From Alviniconcha marisindica (taxonomy: Eukaryota > Mollusca > Gastropoda > Provannidae), in NCBI GenBank assembly GCA_018857735.1, contig JABMCL010000598.1:493501-557500 (forward strand): a stretch of DNA of 64,000 nucleotides. The letters are read 5' to 3'. Of this stretch, positions 23,491 through 34,640 are shown one piece after another. The position numbers and the translations under genes were made by a program. How positions within the stretch are numbered: position 1 is the first letter of the stretch; each line of letters starts with the position of its first letter. The notes under the pieces were generated by a model. That model made no database searches. It had not been told where the DNA came from and worked only from the letters and a program-made list of their open reading frames with translations.

Positions 23491-24125
23491 GGCGCTAAGC
23501 AACAGGTCAGCCGCTGCACACAAGACCGTATTGTACAGAAACATCCCATGCTCCCAATCGTCACGCGCAGATCTCGTGTTCTAAATTCGTGCATGAAGTT
23601 GAGTCCTAGACCATTGCCCGACGGGCCTCAGTGTGGTCCAGCCATGACTGTCACCTTCATCCCAGCTGACCTCTAGCATTTCAAGGAGTCTGCCGGCGCC
23701 CGAGGTCAGTGTTTTTCGCTTCGTTGCACCGCGGCGTGGCTGGGGCTGGGATCAGTGGCGCCATCGCAGCTATTAGTCGCCTGATCAGTAGCTAAGTACT
23801 CCATCAGCAGGGCAAGCAACTCCTCACATTCAGCCGAAGGCCACGGGAGCTGAGGATTGTCGCCCCCTCCCTGCCGCAGCGTGTGGCACTTATTGAGAAT
23901 CTAACGCCCTAGAAAAGACGAGAGCTGCAAACTCGGCGTATCGATTGTCGGGGCTTTTCTCCTTCTTTTTCTTCCTATTTCGGAAAGGGCGTGGGTTGTG
24001 GGGAGACAAAGCAAACAAGAAACAGAGGAGACAGATCGACCCCCCCCCCCCCCCTTTGTGTCTTCCTCTTTGTGTGTCTCCTTCTCCATCTGTGTCTCCC
24101 TCTCCCCCCTTTCCAGGTCTCCCTC
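23491..24125. other. Non-repetitive intronic stretch
   Basis: Unique sequence with a poly-C run near 24041. No exon or RNA gene recognised. Confidence 0.5.
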
Positions 24126-24715
24126 TCTAACCGTGACCTACACGACAGGCGGTGACCTACATGACAACCATGACCTTCATGACAGGTGGTGACCTCCACG
24201 ACAAACCGTGACCTACACGACTGCGGTGACCTACATAACAACCATGACCTTCATGACAGGTGGTGACCTACGTGACAAACCATGACCTACACGGCAGGCG
24301 GTGACCTACACGACAGGCAGTGACCTACACGACGAACCATGACCTACACGACAGGCGGTGACCTACATGACAACCATGACCTTCATGACAGGCAGTGACC
24401 TACACGACAGGCGGTGACCTACATGACAACCATGACAGGCAGTGACCTACACGACAGGCGGTGACCTACACGACAGGCAGTGACCTACACGACAGGCGGT
24501 GACCTACACGACAGGCAGTGACCTACGTGACAAACCGTGACCTACACGACAGGCGGCGTCCAACATGACAACCATGACCTTCATGACAGGCAATGACCTA
24601 CACGACAAACCGTGACCTACACGACAGGCAGTGATCTACACGACAGGTGGTGTCCTACATGACAACCATGAACTTCATGACAGGCGGTGTCCTACATGAC
24701 AAGCCATGACTACAG
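24126..24715. repeat. About 20-bp minisatellite with TGACCT words
   Basis: About 28 units of ggtgacctacacgacagg with tgacaaccatgaccttcatg variants. TGACCT occurs in most units. Confidence 0.92.
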
Positions 24716-25190
24716 GACAAGCAGCGACCTAGAGGACAAGCCGTAACCTGCAGGACAAGTCATGATCTACAGGACAAGCCGTAACCTGCAGGATAAGTCA
24801 TGATCTACAGGACAAGCCGTGACCTGCAGGACAAGTCATGATCTACAGGACAAGCCGTGACCTGCAGGACAAGTCATGATCTACAGGACAAGCCATGACT
24901 ACAGGACAAGTCATGATCTACAGGACAAGCCATGACTACAGGACAAGTCATGATCTACAGGACAAGCCGTAACCTGCAGGACAAGTCATGATCTACAGGA
25001 CAAGCCGTGACCTGCAGGACAAGTCATGATCTACAGGACAAGCCGTAACCTGCAGGACAAGTCATGATCTACAGGACAAGCCGTTACCTGCAGGACAAGT
25101 CATGATCTACAGGACAAGCCGTAACCTGCAGGACAAGTCATGATCTACAGGACAAGCCGTGACCTACAGGACAGGTAGTGGTCTAGAGGA
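24716..25190. repeat. 38-bp minisatellite
   Basis: About twelve units of aggacaagccgtaacctgc and aggacaagtcatgatctac. The two half-units resemble each other and the preceding array, so all are probably one family. Confidence 0.93.
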
Positions 25191-25425
25191 TTAAAGATGA
25201 AGGACGCCGACATAACGCCCAAATCAGAGAGAGAGAACTTTATTTCCCAAGGCTTGTAGTTCAGGTTCACTTATACCTAACAACTAGTCCTTGCTAAAAT
25301 AATACTGAATTAGACAAATAACGGAATTCTCTTTTTACAAAATCGATTTATACTTAAACAGAGTAACAAAGAAACAAACAACTACAAGATAATAAACAGA
25401 CAACAGCAACAACAACGGCAAAATC

Positions 25426-25432
<7 letters not shown>

Positions 25433-25495
<63 letters not shown>

Positions 25496-25510
25496 GGGGA
25501 GGGGGGGGGG
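25433..25510. repeat. (GA)n plus poly-G beside an exon donor
   Basis: About 30 GA units then gaggggg and a G run. On the coding strand this is a pyrimidine tract of about 75 nt starting 8 nt after the donor of exon 25518-25641. Confidence 0.97.
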
Positions 25511-25517
25511 CACTGAC

Positions 25518-25641
25518 TGGGGCGACACTTGTAGTGGACCTCCAGGTACTTGTAGGTGGAAGGGCAGGGGTCCTGACGGAAGGTGGTGGACTCCGCCAAC
25601 ACCTGGCACTCCGCTCGGTCCTCACACAGGTCCAGCAACAC
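25518..25641 (-). CDS. EVA1C: EVA1C-like gene, exon encoding second half of SUEL lectin domain 1
   Basis: The exon reads 41 codons from VLLDLCEDRAECQVL through FRQDPCP to KYLEVHYKCRP. The order Cys-x6-Cys, then DPCP, then KYLxVxYKC is the C-terminal half of a SUEL/Gal_Lectin domain. A pyrimidine/GT-rich stretch ending in tgcag precedes it (phase 0), and it ends in phase 1 before a gtcagt donor. The final A joins AC of the next exon to make Asn, giving the P-N-E linker found between the two lectin domains of EVA1C. EVA-1/EVA1C is a type I membrane protein; worm EVA-1 works with the Slit receptor SAX-3/Robo, and human EVA1C binds heparin and Slit. Ligand binding here is inferred from family. 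The donor is followed within 8 nt by poly-C and a (CT)n tract on the coding strand. A single-SUEL latrophilin is less likely because a second domain follows directly. Confidence 0.92.
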
Positions 25642-26270
25642 CTGCACACACACACCAACACGTCTGTAACTCACGTGCACCATATTTCAAAACAATAGCA
25701 AGGTAATATCCAAGGGGGGGGGGGGGGGGGGGGGGGGGGCAAGCAAGGAAGCAATGGTGGAATCAACTTCGTGGGTCGCGGTGTAAGGGGAATAACCCCC
25801 TTGATTTTGTCGACTAACATTGTGACACGAAGAGTTAATGAACTTGTTCACCACAACTCCACAAATCGATCATTAGCTTCCTTTGTTTTTGGTCTCTCTT
25901 TCTCTCCCTACCTTCCTCTCTCCTTCGACACTTACAGACGTTCATGCGCACCACTGACACAGTAATTTAATAAAATGGCGTTAAAACAACGACACACACA
26001 AACTCGTCGACACACCACACCACACAAATATTTGGGGGGGGGGGGGGGGGGGGGGGAGGAATCAGCTTCTTAGCCTAAACGTAAAGCAGTAGAAAATAAT
26101 TATTAACACAGATTTAAAAAAATAAATTTAAAAAATACCCCTCCCCTCAGCCCCGACAAAAGAGTCGGCTGGATTGTGAAAAAAGAAAAACACGGAAATG
26201 CTAAAAAGTCCAAGCACTTTTGGAGGCGAGGAGAGAGGCGGAGTACCGACACCGCACACGTTAAAATAAA
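25642..26270. other. Non-coding stretch with two poly-G runs
   Basis: G runs of about 25 and 22 at 25716-25739 and 26034-26056 in AT-rich sequence. The missing upstream exon (first half of lectin domain 1) was searched for here and not found. Confidence 0.5.
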
Positions 26271-26289
26271 ATAAAATAAATCTGCAATT

Positions 26290-26370
26290 CAGTTCATATG
26301 GCTTTCACCAGTTTCAGTTCATACGGCTTTCACCAGTTTCAGTTCATACGGCTTTCACCAGTTTCAGTTT
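26290..26370. repeat. 25-bp minisatellite
   Basis: Three units of agttcatacggctttcacca. Confidence 0.92.
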
Positions 26371-26374
26371 ATTT

Positions 26375-26797
26375 TCTTCTGGCGTAAATTTCAGGTTTGA
26401 ATCCGGTGCTTGCTGAGTGGCGCATCGCGAGACCCGAGGTGTAGCAACTCCCGTCCCTCTGATCACACCACAGCCGCCTCTCCTCCACTCAGGCACAGGC
26501 ACACGAAAACTTACTTTTGAGAACCTCTCCAGAACTGTTAAAGGTTCTTAAAATCCAGCATATGAGCGGTGAAAAGGAACGCTTACTGAACAAGACGATA
26601 CAAAACATGTGCCAATGTTAGGGGTAAGCTCCTTTTTCGAAGCGACACAGCAACAGTTAAACAACGGTTAAGCGGTGGTAAATCAGAATGTATCCGGTTC
26701 TATTGTGGCGTGTTCAATGCCTGGAGTGTTTGGAAAAACCTTAAGGTTCTTAAGACCTGGGGTTAGCTTTCTCTGCTTCACCTGCTAAGAAGCAAGC
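26375..26797. other. Non-repetitive stretch
   Basis: Contains a B-box-like ggtttgaatcc at about 26391 without an A box. No gene recognised. Confidence 0.45.
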
Positions 26798-26801
26798 TGT
26801 G

Positions 26802-26832
<31 letters not shown>

Positions 26833-26895
26833 TGTGTGTGTGTGTGTTGTGTGTGTGTGTGTGTGTGTGTGTGAGCGCGCGCGCACGCGCGCGTG
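26798..26895. repeat. (GT)n microsatellite ending in (GC)n
   Basis: Three GT blocks separated by ggtg and gttg, ending gagcgcgcgcgcacgcgcgc. Confidence 0.97.
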
Positions 26896-27084
26896 ATTTT
26901 GACATTCCGGGTTGATTTAAGTTGATTTTGTCCAAATATATTCGCGTGCGTTTCCGTCTGATACAACGATACGTCCTTCGCTCTTGACAAAGCGCAGACT
27001 GCCAATCCTCGGCATCAGTCAGTCAGTCAGTCAGTATCAGCCAATCAATCAATATGAAACGAATCAGTCACTACTAGCAACGCG

Positions 27085-27375
27085 CGTCCTCACCTCGCTA
27101 CACTCTCAAACACAGCCACTGTCACAGAACTGTGTCCTCACCTCGCTACACTCTCAAACACAGCCACTGTCACAGAACTGTGTCCTCACCTCGCTACACT
27201 CTCAAACACAGCCACTGTCACAGAACTGTGTCCTCACCTCGCTACACTCTCAAACACAGCCACTGTCACAGAACTGTGTCCTCACCTCGCTACACTCTCA
27301 AACACAGCCACTGTCACAGAACTGTGTCCTCACCTCGCTACACTCTCAAACACAGCCACTGTCACAGAACTGTGA
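27085..27375. repeat. 48-bp minisatellite
   Basis: Six almost identical units of tcctcacctcgctacactct and caaacacagccactgtcac. Confidence 0.96.
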
Positions 27376-27407
27376 AGCTCTACAGCGGGCTTGTGTTCTC
27401 TTCACGC

Positions 27408-27602
27408 TGTGATCGTGAAGTTAGGCTTGGCGTTCTCGTTGTGATCGTGAAGTTAGGCTTGGCGTTCTCGTTGTGATCGTGAAGTTAGGCTTGGCGTTCT
27501 CGTTGTGATCGTGAAGTTAGGCTTGGCGTTCTCGTTGTGATCGTGAAGTTAGGCTTGGCGTTCTCGTTGTGATCGTGAAGTTAGGCTTGGCGTTCTCGTT
27601 GC
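27408..27602. repeat. 32-bp minisatellite
   Basis: Six units of gtgatcgtgaagttaggctt and ggcgttctcg. Confidence 0.96.
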
Positions 27603-28037
27603 TTGGCGCCCACAGACCGTGCGGACCACCGCTGTACCAGGGACGGGGAGCCGCCCAGCCACCGCCGCCTTCACACCGACCTGGAGCCCGTGAAATGACG
27701 CTAAATCGCCTGCGCCTATAGTTGTATGTTCATGAAGCGTGAAGCAGACTTCACTCAACTTGCCATCAGATCCTCTGCTGACTCCAAAGGTATCTTTCTG
27801 CGCAATCTGATCGTGGATACCTGAACGGAGTCCCCTCATTCACACGTGGCTTTATCACAAAACGTACCCGTCTGCCTGGCTGTGTGTCGGTGACGACGGT
27901 TCAACGCCCACCCCCCCCCCCCCCCCCCCACTCGACCCCCCTTCAGCCACCCCTACCCCCGCTTTAGCTTTCGTTAGTTTACCGAGCAGAAAGCTGAACG
28001 AACTAACGGAGGTCATTATAGCGCTGTGTGGTGTGAG
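27603..28037. other. Non-repetitive stretch with poly-C
   Basis: A 96-codon minus frame (IHDQIAQKDTFGVSRGSDG and onward) has no recognised relatives. A poly-C run lies at 27911-27929. Confidence 0.4.
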
Positions 28038-28206
28038 CCACTGTGAGTGTGACTGACCAGTGTGACTGACCAGTGTGACTGACCAGTGTGACTGACTAGT
28101 GTGACTGACCGGTGTGACTGACTAGTGTGACTGACCGGTGTGACTGACCGGTGTGACTGACCAGTGTGACTGACCGGTGTGACTGACCGGTGTGACTGAC
28201 CAGTGC
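28038..28206. repeat. 14-bp minisatellite
   Basis: Twelve units of gtgtgactgaccag with cagt/cggt/tagt variants. Confidence 0.95.
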
Positions 28207-28311
28207 CGTCATCAGCAAACTCCGTGCACTCGTTATCCCCGACGCTGGGATGACCTGCACTGACTCCGGCCTGTGACCCCCCCCCCCCCCCACCCATCTG
28301 TATCCACCCCC

Positions 28312-29075
28312 TTGTGTCCACCCACCCACCCCTGTGTCCGCCTCTCTGTGTCCACCGCCTGTGTCCGTCTCTCTGTGTCCACCGCCTGTGTCCGTCTCTC
28401 TGTGTCCACCGCCGTGTCTGTCTCTCTGTGTCCGTCTCTCTGTGTCCGTTATCTGTGTCCACCGCCTGTGTTGTCTTCTCCCGTGTCCACCGCCTGTGTC
28501 TGTCTCTCTGTGTCCGTCTCTCTGTGTCCGTCTATCTGTGTCCACCGCCTGTGTCCGTCTCTCTGTGTCCACCGCCTGTGTCCGTCTATCTGTGTCCACC
28601 GCCTGTGTCTGTCTCTCTGTGTCCGTCTATCTGTGTCCACCGCCTGTGTCCGTCTCTCTGTGTCCACCGCCTGTGTCCGTCTCTCTGTGTCCACCGCCTG
28701 TGTCTGTCTCTCTGTGTCCGTCTCTCTGTGTCCGTCTATCTGTGTCCACCGCCTGTGTCCGTCTCTCTGTGTCCACCGCCTGTGTCCGTCTATCTGTGTC
28801 CACCGCCTGTGTCTGTCTCTCTGTGTCCGTCTATCTGTGTCCACCGCCTGTGTCCGTCTCTCTGTGTCCACCGCCTGTGTCCGTCTATCTGTGTCCACCG
28901 CCGGTGTCCGTCTCTCTGTGTCCACCGCCTGTGTCTGTCTGTGTCCGTCTATCTGTGTCCGTCTCTCTGTGTCCACCGCCTGCGTCCGTCTCTCTGTGTC
29001 CGTCTATCTGTGTCCACCGCCTGTGTCCGTTTCTCTGTGTCCACCGCCTGTGTTCGTCTCTCTGTGTCCGTCTGG
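28312..29075. repeat. 27-bp minisatellite of 13/14-bp half-units
   Basis: About 35 half-unit pairs built from tgtgtccgtctctc and tgtgtccaccgcc in variable order. Frames above 260 codons in several phases are artefacts. Confidence 0.95.
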
Positions 29076-29236
29076 CTAATAAACATGCATCATTGCACGG
29101 CACAAAACCTGTCAGTGAGTCAGTCACTGGGTTTTATCACCCAGGCACTTCAGTCATATGTCCTTCCCCCCCCACCCCCCAAAGAAGAAGACGTACACAG
29201 CAGTCACTGGATCTTAACGCCCAAGCTCGTCGGTGT

Positions 29237-29376
29237 TATGTTACAGGGGAACATGTTATGATATGTTATGTTACAGGGGAACATGTTATGTTATGTTATG
29301 TTACAGGGGAACATGTTATGTTATGTTACAGGGGAACATGTTATGTTATGTTATGTTATGTTACAGGGGAACAAGC
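29237..29376. repeat. Short gttatgttacaggggaaca array
   Basis: Four units of ttacaggggaacatgttatg with different numbers of gttat pentamers. Confidence 0.93.
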
Positions 29377-29735
29377 AAAACAGACTCGATTTTAAGGACC
29401 TCCTGTCAGTCACACAGGGCTAACCCAATGTCCACGACGAGATGCAGAAAATATCAACTACTAAAGTTTTAGCATAATAATAATAACAATAATAGTAATG
29501 TAGTAGTATTAATAACTGGCATCAACGGCAGACGTGTCTCCCGTCCACAGAAGGCCTGAAGACCCGCAACAGCGGGCTGCCCGATCAGGGGAGACTACCA
29601 GGAGCACGGCAGTCGCCACGTACCGCCATCAAGGGGCAGCAACTGCAGGCAAACACAGCAGCTGCCGTTCTTCTCCCCGCGCACACCTGTCAGAACAGGC
29701 CCCGTAAATGACAGCTTGAGCCCAGCGTACACTAG
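29377..29735. other. Non-repetitive stretch with ATA-rich tract
   Basis: (ATA)-rich at 29472-29510, then GC-richer sequence open in several frames. No exon with both splice sites and family support. Confidence 0.4.
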
Positions 29736-29736
29736 A

Positions 29737-30122
29737 CCCCCCCCCCCCCAAACCCTACCCAACACTCCACCTACCCCCCCCAACCCCCCCCCCCCATCAC
29801 CCAACACTCCTCCTTACCCCTACCCAACCCCCAACCCCTCCCCAACCCCCAATCCCTACCCAACACTCCCCCCTACCCACCCCCCACTCCACCCAACCCA
29901 ACCCTACCCAACACTCCCACCTGCCGAACCCCCCCCCCAACACTCCCACCTCCACCCCCCACACTCCCACCTCCACACCCCCCTACCCACCTACCCACCC
30001 CCACCCACACTCCCACCTCCCCCCCAGCCCCTACCCCCCCCAACACTCCCACCTCCACCCCCCCAGCCCCTACCCCCAACACTCCCACCTCCAACCCCCC
30101 CCCCCCCCCAGCCCCTACCCAA
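29737..30122. repeat. C-rich low-complexity block
   Basis: Almost only C, A and T on plus, with many C runs and loose cccaacactcccacctcc units. The G-rich strand could form quadruplexes. Confidence 0.92.
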
Positions 30123-31024
30123 ATCAGTATTCTCCGCTACACAGAACGCAATTACAAATATTCAAACCAATTGGGAAGAAGCGATTGCTCTTCTGAAGGC
30201 CGGACTGGTGGACACACCTTGTTGAAAGTGGACAGAACTTTCCCCTGTTTTGTCCGGCATGGGAACACGAGTCTAGTCTTGACCACTACAGTGTGTCGTC
30301 TTTCTGGAGGTGGAGCCGGGAACAGTCCAGTTAACTCCCCGTACTCACTTCTCTTGGAAAGGCGCGCGGAAAATGCTGGGGCCATTTCTACCCAGGCAAA
30401 CCCAGAGGCTTCCGGGAGTAAGCGAACAGCATCGGGCGTGTACGGATGCCACAGTGCGCGTGTACGGATGCCACAGTGCGCGTGTACGGAAGATATTAAC
30501 ATTTACAGACGCGTACAGTTGTTTTGCCCCCCCCCCCCAAAAAAAAAAGAAGAAAAAAAGAAAGAAAAAAGAAGAAAAGCTCTCTTTCTCTCTCTCTCCA
30601 ATAAAGTTCCGAGTTCTGAGTTTTCTCTCTCTCCCCCCCCCCTCTCTCTCTCTCTCACACACACACACGCGCGCGCGCGCGCACACTGACGAACAGCCAT
30701 TCGCCTCAACAACAGTTTTACGAGCTCTTAGCGCTGCACAAATCAACAACCACGGAAGCACAAGATCAGTGAAAACGTGAGCCTGGATGACGCCAACAAG
30801 CGAGTGCCAAGCACAAATCCACCCAGTTAGATACATGTATGAGCTGTGACGTGGTCACGGGGTGGCGGTGGCTACTCGCTGTAGTCTGCACACGACAGTA
30901 ACGTGCCGTAGCCGCGATGGGCGCACTGTGACTAGTGTAAGTGCAGGAACCAGCTGCAGCTGTCTCAGTCTGTCCAGGGCTAATTAACCTTTGTTCCCAC
31001 AGTGCGTACGGTGCAACGTGCTGT
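30123..31024. other. Mostly non-repetitive stretch
   Basis: Unique sequence with a small 22-bp repeat (gtgtacggatgccacagtgc) at 30439-30490, poly-C/poly-A, (CT)n and (AC/GC)n tracts at 30525-30685. No gene recognised. Confidence 0.45.
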
Positions 31025-32575
31025 TTGCCGATGGCGTGTTAGAGGTAGGTAGGTGGGTATTGAGGTGGCAGGCAATGTACTATTCGCTGATGGCGTGGTT
31101 ATTGAGGTGGCAGGCAATGTACTATTTGCTGATGGCGTGGTTATTGAGGTGGCAGGCAATGTACTATTTGCTGATGGCGTGGTTATTGAGGTGGCAGGCG
31201 ATATGCTGTTAGCTGATTGCGTGGTTATTGAGGTGGCAGGCAATGTACTATTTGCTGATGGCGTGGTTATTGAGGTGGCAGGCAATGTGCTATTTGCTGA
31301 TGGCGTGGTTATTGAGGTGGCAGGCAATGTACTATTTGCTGATGGCGTGGTTATTGAGGTGGCAGGCAATGTACTATTTGCTGATGGCGTGGTTATTGAG
31401 GTGGCAGGCAATGTGCTATTTGCTGATGGCGTGGTTATTGAGGTGGCAGGCAATGTGCTATTTGCTGATGGCGTGGTTACTGAGGTTGCAGGCAATGTGC
31501 TGTTTGCACCGATGACGTGGTTATTAGGGTGGCAGGCAATGTGCTATTTGCCGATGGCGTGGTCAGAGGTAGGTAGCAGGCAATGTGCTGTTCGCTGATG
31601 GCGTGGTTATTGAGGTGGCAGGCAATGTGCTGTTTGCACCGATGGCGTGGTTATTGAGGTGGCAGGCAATGTGCTGTTTGCACCGATGGCGTGGTTATTG
31701 AGGTGGCAGGCAATGTGCTGTTTGCACCGATGGCGTGGTTATTGAGGTGGCAGGCAATGTGCTGTTTGCACCGATGACGTGGTTATTAGGGTAGCAGGCA
31801 ATGTGCTATTTGCCGATGGCGTGGTCAGAGGTAGGTAGCAGGCAATGTGCTGTTTGCTGATGGCGTGGTTATTGAGGTGGCAGGCAATGTGCTGTTTGCA
31901 CCGATGGCGTGGTTATTGAGGTGGCAGGCAATGTGCTGTTTGCACCGATGGCGTGGTTATTGAGGTGGCAGGCAATGTGCTGTTTGCACCGATGGCGTGG
32001 TTATTGAGGTTGCAGGCAATGTGCTGTTTGCACCGATGGCGTGGTTATTGAGGTTGCAGGCAATGTGCTGTTTGCACCGATGGCGTGGTTATTGAGGTGG
32101 CAGGCAATGTGCTGTTTGCACCGATGGCGTGGTTATTGAGGTGGCAGGCAATGTGCTGTTTGCTGATGGCGTGGTTATTGAGGTTGCAAGCAATGTGCTG
32201 TTTGCACCCATGGCGTGGTTATTGAGGTTGCAGGCAATGTGCTGTTTGCGCCGATGGCGTGGTTATTGAGGTGGCAGGCAATGTGCTGTTTGCACCGATG
32301 GCGTGGTTATTGAGGTGGCAGGCAATGTGCTGTTTGCACCGATGGCGTGGTTATTGAGGTGGCAGGCAATGTCCTGTTTGCACCGATGGCGTGGTTATTG
32401 AGGTGGCAGGCAATGTGCTGTTTGCACCAATGGCGTGGTTATTGAGGTGGCAGGCAATGTGCTGTTTGCACCGATGGCGTGGTTATTGAGGTGGCAGGCA
32501 ATGTGCTGTTTGCACCGATGACGTGGTTATTGAGGTGGCAGGCAATGTGCTATTTGCCGATGGCGTGGTTAACGT
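31025..32575. repeat. 42/44-bp minisatellite
   Basis: About 35 units share ggcaggcaatgtgct and gatggcgtggttattgaggt. Units before about 31490 are 42 bp with tatttgct; most later ones are 44 bp with gtttgcacc. A block with ttattagggt and gtcagaggtaggtagc recurs 262 bp apart (31501 and 31763), showing a higher-order duplication. Confidence 0.95.
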
Positions 32576-32868
32576 TAGACAGGGGAGGACGCAGACCCCA
32601 ACGTTAGACCCCACTGTCAGCGTGCCATCGTGTTTGTGTCGCATTAGTTTAAACAAATGTATTTTGTATATTGGAGACAACACGTTGAGAACAACATGTG
32701 GGCCGTACGGCAAGCAAACACTTCTTATGTCAGTACAACCCTAATCTTACAGACACTGAACCACCAACACAGACGAACGGTGGTAAGAATATGAAATGAA
32801 ATTGTCATACAGATCAGACTGAGATTTTAACGCGATCCTACAGGCCTGAGTGCGTGCGTACGCGCATA

Positions 32869-32872
<4 letters not shown>
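32576..32872. other. Non-repetitive AT-richer stretch
   Basis: Unique sequence; nothing recognised. Confidence 0.4.

Positions 32873-32932
<60 letters not shown>
32873..32932. repeat. (GT)n microsatellite
   Basis: About 30 pure GT units. Confidence 0.98.
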
Positions 32933-32936
<4 letters not shown>

Positions 32937-33376
32937 ACATAGTTATTGTTTGCTAGGTTATATTTTATAGTAGACTCCCATATTTAAGGTTTTGTTTGTT
33001 GAAATGTATGTTAATGTGTTGTTTGTACAGCGCAGTGAGTTTAACTCTGGGTAGTGAATTGCGGTTTTATAAGAATTATTTATTATTATATCTGTCTAAT
33101 CTACAAACGTAGTCAATCCTCATCTCCGCTGCTGACGTCACGATGGAGCTGAAACGTTAGTTATTCAAGTGTTGGTGGCACATCAGAACTGCAGGAATAC
33201 AAGCAGACGACACAAACAAAGAGAGAGAGGTGGTACGACTTACACCCCTTCGACACCCCCATTATGACTTACAACTCCCCCCCCCACTCCCCCTACGACC
33301 TGCACCCTCATTACGACCCCCCCCCCCCAACACACACGCTGCCACTACGACCTCCACCCCCACTATGACCCCCACT
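32933..33376. other. Non-repetitive stretch, possible retroelement end
   Basis: gctgctgacgtcacgatgga followed by gctgaaacgttagttattc near 33130-33165 resembles the conserved ends of dispersed invertebrate elements, but nothing else of one is seen. 33240-33370 is C-rich. Confidence 0.3.
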
Positions 33377-33886
33377 ATGATGGCTTTATCCATGGTCCTA
33401 CATACACAGGGCCATGGCTTTATCCACGGTCCTACATACATCCATGGCTTTATCCATGGTCCTACATACATCCATGGCTTTATCCATGGTCATACATACA
33501 CAGGGCCATGGCTTTATCCATGGTTCTACATACATTCATGACTTTATCCATGGCCTTACATATATTCATGGCTTTATCCATGGTCCTACACACACAAGGC
33601 CATGGCTTTATCCATGGTCTTACATACATTCATGGTTTTATCCATGGTCTTACATTCATGGCTTTATCCATGGTCCTACATACACAGGGCCTTGGCTTTA
33701 TCCATGGTTCTACATACATTCATGGCTTTATCCATGGTCCAACATACACGGCCATGGCTTTATCCATGCTCCTACCCATGGCTTTATCCATGGTCTTGCA
33801 TACATTCATGGCTTTATCCATGGTCCTACATACATCCATGGCTTTATCCATGGTCCTACATACACAGGGCCATGACTTTATCTGCC
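33377..33886. repeat. 28-33-bp minisatellite
   Basis: About 17 units of ggctttatccatggtcctac with acat, tcat or cacagggccat spacers. Three plus frames stay open. Confidence 0.94.
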
Positions 33887-34029
33887 GCAGACGACAGTGA
33901 CGCGGCACGGCCATCGCTGGACTGCCCCCCCCCCCCCCCACCCCCCCCCCGGGGACGGTTACGCAAGGCGGGTCGGCGGGTCGGTGCACTAACCCGTTGG
34001 GTAACGTCATGGCTGTTCAGGGCTGGCTG

Positions 34030-34260
34030 GCCAGGCGAGCTAAAGACGGCTTACAGCTCCAGGGGGCAGCATAGTTCAGGAGCTGTGTGAGAGTCGAGGT
34101 GGCCGTCCTGGGCTGCCCGTCCTAACGAGCCTTCTGGTTTCCGTGGACGTAAAGCTACATTGAACCGTGCTTCCATGCTTCGGCATTGGTCTCAGCTTGT
34201 CCCTAATATGTCAACGGACATCTGAGGACATTAAGCATCACTACCTACCTACCAGGGGGC
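34030..34260 (+). mobile_element. Dispersed retroelement 3' part with (CTAC)n tail
   Basis: Sequence around ggagctgtgtgagagtcgag and gtggccgtcctgggctgccc recurs in diverged form at about 45465-45535. It continues through a taagcatca block into ctacctacctacc, a simple-repeat tail typical of a retroposon 3' end. No coding part is visible. Confidence 0.5.
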
Positions 34261-34271
34261 AGCACAGAGAC

Positions 34272-34640
34272 GGGCTGAATGCTGGGTAAGTAAGTAAACA
34301 GGGCCTTAACGTCCAACTGAATGCTGGGTAAGTAAGTAAACAGGGCGCTTAACGTCCAACTGAATGCTGGGTAAGTAAGTAAACAGGGCCCTTAACGTCC
34401 AACTGAATGCTGGGTAAGTAAGTAAACAGGGCGCTTAACGTCCAACTGAATGCTGGGTAAGTAAGTAAACAGGGCCCTTAACGTCCAACTGAATGCTGGG
34501 TAAGTAAGTAAACAGGGCGCTTAACGTCCAGCTGAATGCTGGGTAAGTAAGTAAACAGGGCCTTAACGTCCAACTGAATGCTGGGTAAGTAAATAAACAG
34601 GGCGCTTAACGTCCAACTGAATGCTGGGTAAGCCCGCAAC
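34272..34640. repeat. 43-bp minisatellite with donor-like GGTAAGT
   Basis: Nine units of actgaatgctgggtaagtaa followed by acagggcgcttaacgtcc. The ggtaagt matches a 5' splice consensus on the plus strand. The tgcttaacgtcc part also occurs singly near 50930, so the unit was seeded from a dispersed element. Confidence 0.95.

Larger units (their letters stand above)
20338..25517 (-). other. EVA1C: EVA1C-like intron inside the linker region (phase 1)
   Basis: This 5.2-kb intron separates the domain 1 exon from the domain 2 exon. From donor to acceptor it holds a (CT)n tract, 38-bp and about 20-bp arrays with TGACCT words, a unique stretch, a CCCTAA-containing minisatellite, two small arrays, a LINE remnant and the long acceptor-like 24-bp array next to the acceptor. 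I see no further exon in it. Confidence 0.85.

Noticed and set aside
26391..26401. B-box-like ggtttgaatcc
   Set aside because: No A box at the right distance and no tRNA or SINE body.
33130..33165. Hammerhead ribozyme-like element end
   Set aside because: The ctgacg and gaaac words are present, but the conserved core spacing and stems could not be fitted.
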